Origin: Egerieenecus sp048201975
GTDB lineage: Bacteria; Bacillota; Clostridia; Christensenellales; Aristaeellaceae
Length of the DNA: 21,550 nt
NCBI GenBank assembly: GCA_048201975.1
Contig: DBFBGQ010000080.1
Location: forward strand, 1-21,550
Reading direction: 5' to 3'
In this document: positions 1-7,020 of the stretch, one piece after another
Layout: the number at the start of each line of letters is the position of its first letter
Position numbering within the stretch: the stretch's first letter is position 1
Program-made: the position numbers and the translations under genes
The notes under the pieces: model-generated
What the model was told of the DNA's origin: nothing
Databases searched by the model: none
Seen by the model: only the letters and a program-made list of their open reading frames with translations

Positions 1-18
1 AAGAAAGGGAGAAACACG

Positions 19-1488
19 ATGAAACGGATTCTGGCTCTTTTTTGCGCGCGGGTGCTGGCGTTGGGCATGCTGGGCTGCGCCGCGGCGGAGGAAACGGCCG
101 CGCCCAAGTATGTGTTCATGTTCATTGGCGACGGCATGGGCAGCCCCCAGGTAAGCGCCACCCAGTATTTTCTAGGAACCCTGCAAAACCCGGACGCGGC
201 CCTGCCCACCCCGGCGGAGCTGAGCTTCACCACCTTCCAGAGCGTGGGCATCATGACCACCTACGACGCCTCCTCCTTCTGCCCGGACAGCGCCTCCACC
301 GCCACCAGCATGGCCAGCGGTGAAAAGACGCTCTCCGGCGTCATCAACTACAACATCGACAAGACCGAGCCCTTCAAGATCATCACCGAGTACGCCAAGG
401 AGGCCGGCAAAAAGGTGGGCGTCATCTCCACCGTCAGCCTGAACCACGCCACGCCCGCCGCCTACTACGCCAAGATGCCCAGCCGCAACGATTACTACGA
501 CATCGCCGTGCAGGGCATCACCGGGGGCACGCTGGACTTCATCGGCGGCGGCAACTGGAACAAGCCCGATGGGGACGGCGCCCAGGCCAACCTCTACGAC
601 CTGGCCAAGGAAAACGGCTTCAACGTGGTGAACACCAACGAGGGCATCCGGGCCATCAACGCCCAGAGCGGCCGCACCATGGCCGTGGTGCCCGACCCCA
701 ACGACGATTACGCCATGCAGTATGAAATCGACCGCCTGCGCCTGGAGGAGCAGGGGGTGGATTCCCTGGCCCTGTCCGAGATCGTCCAGGCGGCCATCGC
801 CAACCTGGACAACGAGAACGGCTTCTTCCTGATGACCGAGGGCGGCAAGATCGACTGGAGCTGCCACGCCAACGACGCCATGACCAGCATCTACGACACC
901 ATCGCCCTGAGCGACGCGGTGCAGGTAGCCATTGATTTTGCCGCGGAGCACCCCGATGAGACGCTGATCATCGTCACCGGCGACCATGAGACCGGCGGCT
1001 TGACCATCGGCTTTGCGGCCACGGCCTACGATACCCACTTCGATTACCTGCAGAACCAGAAGATGAGCTTTGTGGACTTTGACAAGGAGATTGCGAAGCT
1101 CCGGGAGGAAAAGGCCGACTTTGCCAAGGCCCTGGAGGTCATCCAGGCCAACTACGGCCTGACCACAGCCGCGGACCAGCCCCTGTCCCTGACCCAGGAG
1201 GAGCTGACCCGCATCGAGAACGCCTTCAACCTCTCCATGACGGACCCTGACGCCCGCGAGCTCACCGCCAACGATCAGCTGCTCTACGGCGGCTATGAAC
1301 CCCTGAGCATGGCGGTCAGCCACATCCTGAACAACAAGGCCGGCATCGCCTACACCAGCTATGCCCACACGGGGCTGCTGCTGCCCGTATACGCCACGGG
1401 GGTGGGCGCGGAAAGCTTCACCGGCAGCTATGACAACACGGACATTTTCCACAAGACCATGGAGGTCATGGGCCTGACGCAGGAATAA
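19..1488 (+). CDS. Secreted alkaline phosphatase
   Basis: This 489-residue protein is an alkaline phosphatase superfamily phosphomonoesterase, expected to release phosphate from organic esters outside the membrane. The N-terminus is a signal peptide; a Cys at residue 20 (LGMLGC) could be lipidated, but the lipobox is imperfect. Visible active-site elements are MFIGDGMG (residues 34-41, metal Asp38), CPDSASTAT with nucleophile Ser91 after Asp90, TEGGKIDWSCH (Glu274, Asp279, His283), TGDHETGG (Asp322, His323) and a C-terminal AHTG (His450). All expected metal ligands are present, so it should be active. The start is set by AAAGGGAG (4-11), 7 bases before ATG 19. Its promoter lies outside the window. 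A hairpin terminator follows at 1637-1669, before a yibE/F-type gene. No Pho-box-like element can be judged because the upstream DNA is missing. Confidence 0.93.
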   Translation: MKRILALFCARVLALGMLGCAAAEETAAPKYVFMFIGDGMGSPQVSATQYFLGTLQNPDAALPTPAELSFTTFQSVGIMTTYDASSFCPDSASTATSMASGEKTLSGVINYNIDKTEPFKIITEYAKEAGKKVGVISTVSLNHATPAAYYAKMPSRNDYYDIAVQGITGGTLDFIGGGNWNKPDGDGAQANLYDLAKENGFNVVNTNEGIRAINAQSGRTMAVVPDPNDDYAMQYEIDRLRLEEQGVDSLALSEIVQAAIANLDNENGFFLMTEGGKIDWSCHANDAMTSIYDTIALSDAVQVAIDFAAEHPDETLIIVTGDHETGGLTIGFAATAYDTHFDYLQNQKMSFVDFDKEIAKLREEKADFAKALEVIQANYGLTTAADQPLSLTQEELTRIENAFNLSMTDPDARELTANDQLLYGGYEPLSMAVSHILNNKAGIAYTSYAHTGLLLPVYATGVGAESFTGSYDNTDIFHKTMEVMGLTQE

Positions 1489-1636
1489 GGGTTCCTTCCC
1501 GGAGGTTTCCATCGCCGGCAAGGTCCCGGCGACCGGGGCGGCGCGGCGGCGCCTCCGCCATGGCAGCGGGACGCCGCCGCTTCGCCGGAAAGGCGCAGGG
1601 TTTGCAGGCGATTGGCGCCATGGAGAGCTTAGCAGA
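1489..1636 (+). other. GC-rich structured intergenic spacer, possible RNA leader
   Basis: No gene is visible here. The stretch can form several stems: CGCCGG/CCGGCG around 1518-1536, a GCGGCGGCG/CGCCGCCGC arm pair spanning about 1549-1581, and a small CGCC-ggaaa-GGCG hairpin near 1582-1596. It leads straight into the terminator hairpin at 1637. I see no sigma-A promoter in it and recognise no known riboswitch class. It may be the untranslated link between the phosphatase and yibE/F messages. Confidence 0.35.
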
Positions 1637-1669
1637 GGGACGGTCCGCCAAACGGGCTGTCCCCCTTTT
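1637..1669 (+). terminator. Rho-independent terminator / possible attenuator before yibE/F
   Basis: An 11-bp stem (1637-1647 with 1653-1663, two G-T wobbles) closes the loop CCAAA and is followed by CC and TTTT. The next gene's Shine-Dalgarno (AAAGGAG, 1676-1682) begins only 7 bases later, so a transcript of that gene must pass through this hairpin. It can be read as the end of the phosphatase transcript or as an attenuator. Confidence 0.65.
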
Positions 1670-1693
1670 GTGCAGAAAGGAGAAATGGACCGG

Positions 1694-2833
1694 ATGCTTC
1701 GTCACATAGGCAAGGGCAAGAAGCGCGACTGGATCTTCTGCCTGGCGACGCTGCTGCTGTGCGGCGCGCTGTACGCCCTCCCCAGCCCCTACGCGGGGGA
1801 TTACGCGGCCATTCCCCGGGTGCAGGTGGAGGTGCTGTCGGTGGACAACCAGGGGCTGGAGCCCCTGGGCATTGTAAACGCCGGGGCGCAGACCTGCCTG
1901 GTTCGTGTGCTGGAGGGCGCATACCAGGGCCTGGAGGCCACGGCCAACAACCTGCAAAACGCCGCCCTGGACAAGGACAAGCTCTTCTCCCCCGGGGACA
2001 GGGCCCTGGCCATGATACAGCCCGCGGCGGACGGCGCAGTGCGCATCACCCTCATCGACCACTACCGGCTGGACGTGGAGGGGCTGCTGTTCGGGCTGTT
2101 CGGGCTGCTGCTGATCCTGTTTGGCGGCGTGTCCGGCTGCGGCGCGCTGATCTCCCTGGTGCTCAGCGTGATGCTGGTGTGGAAGGCGCTGATTCCGCTG
2201 ATGCTGGCGGGCTACTCCCCCGTCTGGATGGCACTGCTGCTGGTGGTGGCGCTCACCGCCATGATCGACCTGCTGGTGGCGGGCTTTACCCGCAAGGCGC
2301 TGATCGCCATGCTGGGCTCCCTGCAGGGCACGGCCCTGACCTGCGCGCTGGCGGTGGGCTTCGGCACCCTGCTCAAGCTGGACGGCGGAAGCCTGCCCTA
2401 TGTGGTGCCGCTGATCGCCCAGAGCACCATGACCCTGGACATCCGCTCGCTGTTCTTCGCCATGGTGTTCATCGCCAACTCCGGGGCGCTGATGGACCTG
2501 AGCATGGACATCGCCTCCGCCTGCGAGGAGTTGGTGCTCCACAAGCCGGAGATCACCCGCCGGGAGCTGCTGCGCAGCGGATTTTCCGTGGGGCGCAGCG
2601 TCATCGGCACCATGACCACCACGCTGATGCTAGCCTACTCCGGCAGCTACCTGTCCATGCTGATGTACTTTGCCGGGCAGGGCACCCCCCTGGTGGACAT
2701 TGCCAACCTGAAATATGTGGCCAGCGAGGTGCTCACCACCCTGGTGGGGTCCTTCGGGCTGGTAACGGTGGCGCCCTTTACCGCGATCACCGCCAGCGCG
2801 CTGTGCGCCCGGCGCCCGGCCCCCCGCGCCTGA
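1694..2833 (+). CDS. YibE/F family multi-pass membrane protein
   Basis: This is a YibE/F-like integral membrane protein of unknown biochemical function. The sequence has an N-terminal membrane anchor preceded by Lys/Arg (GKGKKRDW), an extracytoplasmic domain of about 100 residues (VQVEVLSVDNQG...VRVLEGAYQGLEATANN...FSPGDRALAMI), then about seven hydrophobic helices, beginning LLFGLFGLLLILFGG and including a characteristic small-residue loop (IANSGALMDLSMDIASA). This order of soluble domain then helices is typical of the family. ATG 1694 lies 11 bases after AAAGGAG (1676-1682); ATG 1685 is only 2 bases away, and GTG 1670 has no ribosome site, so 1694 is preferred but not certain. No promoter is visible between it and the preceding hairpin, implying read-through from the phosphatase unit. 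A clear terminator follows at 2835. Confidence 0.85.
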   Translation: MLRHIGKGKKRDWIFCLATLLLCGALYALPSPYAGDYAAIPRVQVEVLSVDNQGLEPLGIVNAGAQTCLVRVLEGAYQGLEATANNLQNAALDKDKLFSPGDRALAMIQPAADGAVRITLIDHYRLDVEGLLFGLFGLLLILFGGVSGCGALISLVLSVMLVWKALIPLMLAGYSPVWMALLLVVALTAMIDLLVAGFTRKALIAMLGSLQGTALTCALAVGFGTLLKLDGGSLPYVVPLIAQSTMTLDIRSLFFAMVFIANSGALMDLSMDIASACEELVLHKPEITRRELLRSGFSVGRSVIGTMTTTLMLAYSGSYLSMLMYFAGQGTPLVDIANLKYVASEVLTTLVGSFGLVTVAPFTAITASALCARRPAPRA

Positions 2834-2834
2834 A

Positions 2835-2873
2835 CCCCCGCCCCAGCCCTTCCGCGGAGCGGGGGCTTTTTTT
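2835..2873 (+). terminator. Rho-independent terminator after yibE/F gene
   Basis: CCCCCGC (2835-2841) pairs with GCGGGGG (2859-2865) around a 17-base loop and is followed by C and seven Ts (2867-2873). Confidence 0.8.
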
Positions 2874-2898
2874 CTTACCCAAATCGGTTGCCACGTCG

Positions 2899-2927
2899 TT
2901 GCCTTCCCCGGGGAAATATGGTATGAT
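2899..2927 (+). promoter_or_regulatory. Sigma-A promoter for the DUF3267 gene
   Basis: TTGCCT (2899-2904) and TATGAT (2922-2927) are separated by 17 bases and lie just downstream of the previous terminator. The first base of the coding region is 35 bases past the -10 box. Confidence 0.65.
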
Positions 2928-2962
2928 GCATCCTGAACAATCCCAGGGGAGGGCGGCGCATC

Positions 2963-3535
2963 ATGAACGTCATCGGTCTGCCGGAGGGCTGGAAACTGGT
3001 CCAGGAAATCGACCTGCTTCACGATCGCAAAACGTTCCTGCGGGTTAACCAGCTTTGCGCAGGGTTGACCGTGGGCGTGCTGGCCCTGGGGCTGGTCACC
3101 TATCTGCTGTGGCCCCAAGCCTTCCCGCTGGCGGGCTGGGGCGCGCAAGCCGCTGCCGCCCTGCTGGGCATGCTGGCCTACATGCTGCTGCACGAGGCGG
3201 TGCACGGCGTGTGCATCTGGGCCTATGTAAAGCGCAGGCCCCGCTTTGGCTTCGGGGGCGGCTACATCTGGACAGGGCTGAAGGATGCCTACTTTGACAA
3301 GCGGAGCTATTTGGTCATCGCCCTGAGCCCAGTGGTTTTGTGGGGCGCGGTGCTGCTGGCGCTGGGGGTGGCGTTTCCCGCCTGGTTTCCGGCAATCTGC
3401 TTCGTGCAGGCCATCAACCTGGGAGGCGCCGCGGGCGACTATTATGTGGCCCACGCCCTGGGCAGCCTGCCGGAGGACACCCTGTGCAACGACACGGGTG
3501 TGGCCATGAAATTCTATGTGAAGGAGTCCCCATAA
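2963..3535 (+). CDS. DUF3267 putative membrane zinc metallopeptidase
   Basis: The 190-residue protein matches the pattern of the DUF3267 family, predicted membrane-embedded zincins. It has an HExxH motif (HEAVH, His77, Glu78, His81) at the end of the second hydrophobic helix, and a later NLGGAAGDYYV segment (Asp159) that could supply the third metal ligand. There are about four membrane segments (around 33-50, 60-80, 115-137, 139-155). Substrate is unknown. The start is supported by AGGGGAGG (2945-2952), 10 bases before ATG 2963, and by its own promoter at 2899-2927. It is probably the first gene of a unit that may extend into the P-loop kinase gene, since I see no hairpin terminator between them. 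Confidence 0.8.
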   Translation: MNVIGLPEGWKLVQEIDLLHDRKTFLRVNQLCAGLTVGVLALGLVTYLLWPQAFPLAGWGAQAAAALLGMLAYMLLHEAVHGVCIWAYVKRRPRFGFGGGYIWTGLKDAYFDKRSYLVIALSPVVLWGAVLLALGVAFPAWFPAICFVQAINLGGAAGDYYVAHALGSLPEDTLCNDTGVAMKFYVKESP

Positions 3536-3588
3536 GCTGAGCGGCTTGGGCGGCTATTTCCATCCCCTGGAACAAGGAGGAAAAACCT

Positions 3589-3624
3589 ATGATGTCTTTC
3601 CGAAAGCTCAGAAATCTCCAATAA
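3589..3624 (+). CDS. 11-codon upstream ORF, possible leader peptide
   Basis: A perfect AAGGAGG (3574-3580) sits 8 bases before ATG 3589 (a second ATG follows at once), but the reading frame stops after MMSFRKLRNLQ at TAA 3622-3624. The frame is the same as that of the downstream P-loop kinase, which has its own ribosome site at 3679-3686. It may be a translated leader that couples to the kinase, or the remnant of a longer N-terminus cut off by a nonsense codon. There is no hairpin with a T-run behind it to support classical attenuation. Confidence 0.35.
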   Translation: MMSFRKLRNLQ

Positions 3625-3693
3625 GCGTACGGATCAGCATGCGTTCCCCATACGGACCGGCGGCGCATGGCCGCCAAGAAAAGGAGATTTTTG

Positions 3694-4374
3694 ATGACGT
3701 TCCAGGATAACGTGCTCAAGGCCTACTTGACCAACGTCTTTTTCGTCACCGGTACCCCCTGCGGTGGAAAAACCACCATTTCCCGCGCGCTGGCGCAACG
3801 GCACAACCTGCTGGTCTATGACGCGGACGAGCAGTTCGCCAAACATCAGCAGCTGTCGGACCCGGCTTTTCAGCCGGCCATGAACCAGACCTTCCCGGAC
3901 GCCGATGCGTTTTTCGGCCGCACGGTGCAGGAATATACAAACTGGCTGCTTATGAACACCCGAGAACAGCTGGAATTTGTGATGCTGGACCTGGTCCGGC
4001 TTTCGCAGCGGCAGCGGGTGGTGTGCGACTGCCACCTGACCCTGGAGGAAGCCGGCCGGTTCACCGATCCGTCGCGGATTGTTTTCCTGATCAAGGAGCC
4101 GTCCAATCTGGTGGAAGACTACTGCAACCGGCCGGACCATCAGGACTTTGCCGCCTACCTCCGCAGCGCGTCGGACCCGCGCCAAGCCAAGGCCGTCTGC
4201 AACGCGACGCTGCAAAACCTGAACGAGGAAAACTACAAAGCCATCCAACACAGCGGCTATTTCTGGATGGAAAGAAACGAAGGCAGCACGGTGGAAGAAA
4301 CCGTGGGGAAAGTGGAGCGGCACTTCGGATGGGAGGAGCGTCCCGGGGAAGCCCGGGAAGCCGGCAGGCGGTAA
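3694..4374 (+). CDS. P-loop kinase / AAA-type NTPase of unknown substrate
   Basis: This 226-residue cytoplasmic protein begins with a Walker A motif, GTPCGGKT (residues 20-27, Lys26), after a hydrophobic beta strand (NVFFVT), followed by YDADEQF, which sits where small-molecule kinases such as shikimate or adenylyl-sulphate kinases bind substrate. EFVMLDLVRL and RVVCDCHLTLEE (around residues 90-120) could hold the Walker B strand. The remainder is helical. It resembles small-molecule or nucleoside kinases, but no substrate can be assigned. ATG 3694 is chosen because AAAAGGAG (3679-3686) is 7 bases upstream; the in-frame ATG 3667 has no ribosome site. The gene looks slightly less GC-extreme than its neighbours. 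The following spacer (4375-4460) shows no strong terminator. Confidence 0.75.
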   Translation: MTFQDNVLKAYLTNVFFVTGTPCGGKTTISRALAQRHNLLVYDADEQFAKHQQLSDPAFQPAMNQTFPDADAFFGRTVQEYTNWLLMNTREQLEFVMLDLVRLSQRQRVVCDCHLTLEEAGRFTDPSRIVFLIKEPSNLVEDYCNRPDHQDFAAYLRSASDPRQAKAVCNATLQNLNEENYKAIQHSGYFWMERNEGSTVEETVGKVERHFGWEERPGEAREAGRR

Positions 4375-4460
4375 TCATCCATGATGCCGCCGGGAAAGCC
4401 CCCTGCGCTGGCGCCTTGCCTGCGCGCTGCTTTGCAAAAATGTGAGGAGGAAAAACATCC

Positions 4461-5453
4461 ATGCTGGAGAAAAACAACTTCATCCTGCGGCTGAAAGCCC
4501 GGCAGGCGCTGGCGGGGCACTGGCAGACGGCCCTGGTGGTGATGCTGGCGGCGTCCCTGCCCGGCTGGATCGCCCAGGTGGCCTCCCTGATGCAGGGGGG
4601 CGGGCTGCAGCAGCAATTGATGGCCATCCTGATGTATGGCAACGGGGAACAGCTGGCCGATCCCAACTATCTGCTGAAGCTGGTGGAGCAGCAGCTGGGG
4701 GCTTCCCGGCTCATCACCAACGTGCTGAGCGTGGCGGCCTTCCTGGTGACGCCCCTGTTCACCCTGGGGATGCTCCGCTTCTTCCTGGAGCTGCTCCGGG
4801 GGCGGAAGGATCAGGGGTGGACGGCGGTGTTCGCCCTGGCGAAGACGGGGCTGAAGGGCCTGGGGCTGGAGCTGCTCATGGGGCTGAAAATGCTGCTGTG
4901 GGCGCTGCCGGGGCTGGGCTGCATGGCGCTGCTGATCCTGGTGGTTTCCATCACCGAAGGGGCCAGTCCCTATGGGGTCAGCTGGATGTTCACGCTGAAG
5001 CTTGATGGTGTTCCAATTGCCGGATCAGTGAAGGCCAGTCCCTATGGGGTCAGCTGGATGTTCACGCTGATGATCGTGTGCTATGTGGGCGCCATCGTGC
5101 CCCCCATCATCGCGTATTTCCGCTACGCCCTGAGCATGTTCTACCTGGCGGATCACCCGGACTGGCGCTGCCGGGACTGCCTGAAGGCCAGCATTCGCAG
5201 CATGGCCCATCAAAAGCTCAACCTGTTGTTGCTGCGGCTGTCCTTCCTGGGGTGGACGCTTTTCATTTCCATGGTGTCCAACATGGCGCTGTATATGCTG
5301 GGGACGGTGCTCTACCAGGTGATATACCTGGGGCTGAGCCTGGCGCTGAGCGTGTATGTCAACTGCAGCCTGTGCGCCTTTTACCTGGCCTGGGGCCCCG
5401 GCGGGGAAGTGGATCCCCTGCAGGCCGCCGGAGACAGCGGCACGGTGGTGTGA
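4461..5453 (+). CDS. DUF975 family membrane protein with an internal duplication
   Basis: This 330-residue multi-pass protein fits the DUF975 family, Firmicute membrane proteins of unknown function. It has about five or six hydrophobic helices and the typical segment YFRYALSMFYLADHP followed by CLKASIRSMAHQKLN (around residues 215-255). Oddly, the protein contains SPYGVSWMFTL twice, 24 residues apart, separated by the hydrophilic stretch KLDGVPIAGSVKA. At DNA level this is a 38-bp exact direct repeat (4961-4998 and 5033-5070). Removing 72 bp would restore a smooth helix (TEGASPYGVSWMFTLMIVCYVG), so the extra 24 codons are probably a recent insertion in this strain. AGGAGG (4445-4450) lies 10 bases before ATG 4461. 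Confidence 0.8.
   Translation: MLEKNNFILRLKARQALAGHWQTALVVMLAASLPGWIAQVASLMQGGGLQQQLMAILMYGNGEQLADPNYLLKLVEQQLGASRLITNVLSVAAFLVTPLFTLGMLRFFLELLRGRKDQGWTAVFALAKTGLKGLGLELLMGLKMLLWALPGLGCMALLILVVSITEGASPYGVSWMFTLKLDGVPIAGSVKASPYGVSWMFTLMIVCYVGAIVPPIIAYFRYALSMFYLADHPDWRCRDCLKASIRSMAHQKLNLLLLRLSFLGWTLFISMVSNMALYMLGTVLYQVIYLGLSLALSVYVNCSLCAFYLAWGPGGEVDPLQAAGDSGTVV
4961..5070 (+). repeat. 38-bp direct repeat pair inside the DUF975 gene
   Basis: Copies at 4961-4998 and 5033-5070 are identical. The 34-base spacer (4999-5032) is about 47% GC and uses codons rare in this gene (CTT, GAT, GGT, GTT, CCA, ATT, TCA). The period is 72 bp, so the reading frame is kept. Confidence 0.95.
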
Positions 5454-5461
5454 GCGGGCGC

Positions 5462-5477
5462 TTCGGAAATTTCCGAA
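5462..5477. promoter_or_regulatory. 16-bp perfect palindrome before the yajC promoter, possible operator
   Basis: TTCGGAAATTTCCGAA reads identically on both strands and ends 5 bases before the yajC -35 box. It lies 8 bases after the DUF975 stop codon. It lacks the GC stem and T-run of a good terminator, so a repressor or activator site is the better reading, though unproven. Confidence 0.4.
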
Positions 5478-5482
5478 AAGGC

Positions 5483-5511
5483 TTGTGATGAAATCAGAAT
5501 TTTGCTATAAT
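5483..5511 (+). promoter_or_regulatory. Sigma-A promoter of yajC
   Basis: TTGTGA (5483-5488), a 17-base spacer and TATAAT (5506-5511) with an extended -10 TGC directly upstream. Confidence 0.8.
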
Positions 5512-5545
5512 AGGCAACGACCCAGTTTGAAAGGAGTTTTTTCGC

Positions 5546-5953
5546 ATGGATTGGATGTCTTTGTTCTTCGGCGTCAGCCGTGCCATCGCTGAAACCACGG
5601 ACGCCGCCGGCGCCGCCGGTACAACCGCCGCAGACGCTGCCGCGGAGATCAGCCCCGTGGCCAGCCTCATCAGCATGCTGCTGCCCATGGTGCTCATCTT
5701 TGTGGTGTTCTACTTCTTCCTGATCCGCCCCCAGCGCAAAAAGGACAAGCAGGTCAAGGATATGCTCAACAACCTGAAGGTCACCGACCGCATCTGCACC
5801 ATCGGGGGCATCTACGGCACCATCACCGGCATCCGGGATGATACCATCACCCTGGCCGTGGGCAAGGATAACCTGCAAATGGTGGTTGCCCGCTGGGCCA
5901 TCCGCAGCGTGGAAGAGATCAGCATCGAGAACGATGCGGAGGCGCTGAACTGA
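5546..5953 (+). CDS. yajC: Preprotein translocase subunit YajC
   Basis: YajC is the small accessory subunit of the SecDF-YajC complex that helps the Sec translocon. The 135-residue protein has the family layout: a short N-terminus, here extended by an Ala/Thr-rich stretch (residues 15-36), one membrane helix (about 42-60, MLLPMVLIFVVFYFFLI), the signature RPQRKKDKQ right after it, and a C-terminal beta domain (VTDRICTIGGIYGTITGI, then DNLQMVVARWAI). AAAGGAG (5530-5536) is 9 bases before ATG 5546. The gene has its own strong promoter and terminator, so it is transcribed alone; secDF and tgt, frequent neighbours in other bacteria, are not here. Confidence 0.93.
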   Translation: MDWMSLFFGVSRAIAETTDAAGAAGTTAADAAAEISPVASLISMLLPMVLIFVVFYFFLIRPQRKKDKQVKDMLNNLKVTDRICTIGGIYGTITGIRDDTITLAVGKDNLQMVVARWAIRSVEEISIENDAEALN

Positions 5954-5978
5954 GTTTCATCCCCTTCCGTGCGGAATC

Positions 5979-6024
5979 AAAAAAAGGAAGCGTTTCCGGC
6001 TCTGTGCCGGCGCTTCCTTTTTTT
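5979..6024. terminator. Bidirectional terminator between yajC and the Myb-like gene
   Basis: A 14-bp outer stem (5979-5992 with 6011-6024) starts in seven As and ends in seven Ts, and an inner stem CCGGC/GCCGG closes the loop TCTGT. The A and T tracts serve the convergent genes on both strands. Confidence 0.9.
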
Positions 6025-6035
6025 GCGCTCCGGGC

Positions 6036-6851
6036 TTACCCCCGCTGACGGCTGAGGAAATTTTCCGCCTGGCTGATCTCCTGGATGCCCGCGTCCCGGA
6101 AGGTGTCCAGCTGAAGCAGCTGGGACTCCCGGGGCAGGGCCAGGAAATCCCGCAGCAGGGTCATCATGCGCTGCAAATGGGCGGCGCAGTCGTCGAAGTC
6201 CCGCTCCCAGGAGAGGCGGCGCAGGTCCTGCTGCACGGCCATGCGGTCCAGCTGCCTCTGAAGCGCGGGGGCCTCGGTTTCCCGGGAGGCCCGGCGGAGC
6301 AGCTCCTTGAGCCCCTCCAGCATGGCGTGCACCGCGGGCTCGGCCAACAGGCTGGCCATGGCCAGGTTGTCGGGCTGGATCAGCTCCTTCCGGCCCGTTT
6401 CCAGCTGCGGACAGGGCAGGCCCTCCTCCCGCAGCTCCTGGGTGATTTCCTCCACCAGGTCCGGGCACCGGCGGAGCACCGTGCGGTACTTGTTCTGATA
6501 GCGGAGCATGCGGCTGTGATCCCCCTGGGCCATGTCCATTACACAGGAGCGCACGGATTTCCCCTGCCCCCGAGCCATGAGCACCTGGCGCAGCAGGGTC
6601 CGCACCTCTTCCTGGGTAAATGTCTGAAAGGGCGCGGTCCGCTGGACGGAGCTCTCGGGATGCTGGCGCAGCCGCGCATAGTAATAATTCCGGATGCTGT
6701 TGGGCTTGCGGCCCAGCTCGCCGCTGAGGGACTCGAACACCTGGCGGAGCGGCTGCCCCTCCCGGGCCGCCTGGTCCACCGCCTGAAACAGGCGCTCCGT
6801 CTCCTGGTCCTGCCATCCGGCGCGGACGCGCCCCTGCATGGTCTTTTCCAT
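6036..6851 (-). CDS. RsfA-like Myb/SANT-domain DNA-binding regulator
   Basis: The 271-residue protein begins with a Myb/SANT-type helical domain (residues about 10-60: WQDQETERLFQAV, then GRKPNSIRNYYYARL), resembling the RsfA family of prespore regulators. A second, weaker unit of similar layout follows (FTQEEVRTLLRQVL, then RMLRYQNKYRTVLRR), so two DNA-binding repeats seem present. The C-terminal half is Leu/Arg-rich and helical, probably for dimerisation. It is likely a transcription factor that modulates sporulation genes, but the target is unknown. ATG 6851 is chosen because GGAGGGG lies 9 bases upstream on the minus strand; the upstream ATG at 6869 has no ribosome site and itself overlaps that motif. 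A promoter resembling a forespore sigma-G site lies at 6890-6919. The gene ends at the terminator shared with yajC. Confidence 0.8.
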   Translation of the reverse strand: MEKTMQGRVRAGWQDQETERLFQAVDQAAREGQPLRQVFESLSGELGRKPNSIRNYYYARLRQHPESSVQRTAPFQTFTQEEVRTLLRQVLMARGQGKSVRSCVMDMAQGDHSRMLRYQNKYRTVLRRCPDLVEEITQELREEGLPCPQLETGRKELIQPDNLAMASLLAEPAVHAMLEGLKELLRRASRETEAPALQRQLDRMAVQQDLRRLSWERDFDDCAAHLQRMMTLLRDFLALPRESQLLQLDTFRDAGIQEISQAENFLSRQRG

Positions 6852-6889
6852 ACGCTTCAACCCCTCCATACAAAGCTTGATGTCAACGC

Positions 6890-6919
6890 TAGTATGTGCG
6901 GCATCACAACGGCTTATGC
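6890..6919 (-). promoter_or_regulatory. Candidate forespore (sigma-G type) promoter for the Myb-like gene
   Basis: On the minus strand GCATA (6915-6919) is followed after 18 bases by CATACTA (6890-6896). This fits the Bacillus sigma-G consensus as I recall it (gmATR, 18, cATnnTA). It would place transcription start near 6883, about 30 bases before ATG 6851. No equally good sigma-A promoter is seen for this gene. A chance match to a short consensus is possible. Confidence 0.4.
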
Positions 6920-6948
6920 AGGCGCGCCGGGGAAAAAGCGCCCGCCGC

Positions 6949-6976
6949 TTGCCAAGGGGCAAATCTATGCTATAAT
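6949..6976 (+). promoter_or_regulatory. Sigma-A promoter for the THEP1-like gene
   Basis: TTGCCA (6949-6954), a 16-base spacer and TATAAT (6971-6976) with extended TGC at 6968-6970. It is divergent from the Myb-like gene. Confidence 0.75.
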
Positions 6977-7020
6977 AAAAGAAAGAGCCCCTGCCTACCG
7001 CCGCGAAGGGAGCGTATGCC

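Noticed and set aside
172..1521. 449-codon antisense frame opposite the phosphatase gene
   Set aside because: It is a GC-bias shadow: Val/Gly/His-rich low-complexity protein with no ribosome site, opposite a gene with full catalytic motifs.
3667..3693. Upstream ATG for the P-loop kinase
   Set aside because: No ribosome site before it, whereas ATG 3694 has AAAAGGAG at 7 bases.
4999..5032. Insertion sequence or integron-type cassette between the 38-bp repeats
   Set aside because: The spacer is only 34 bases, with no inverted ends and no coding capacity of its own.
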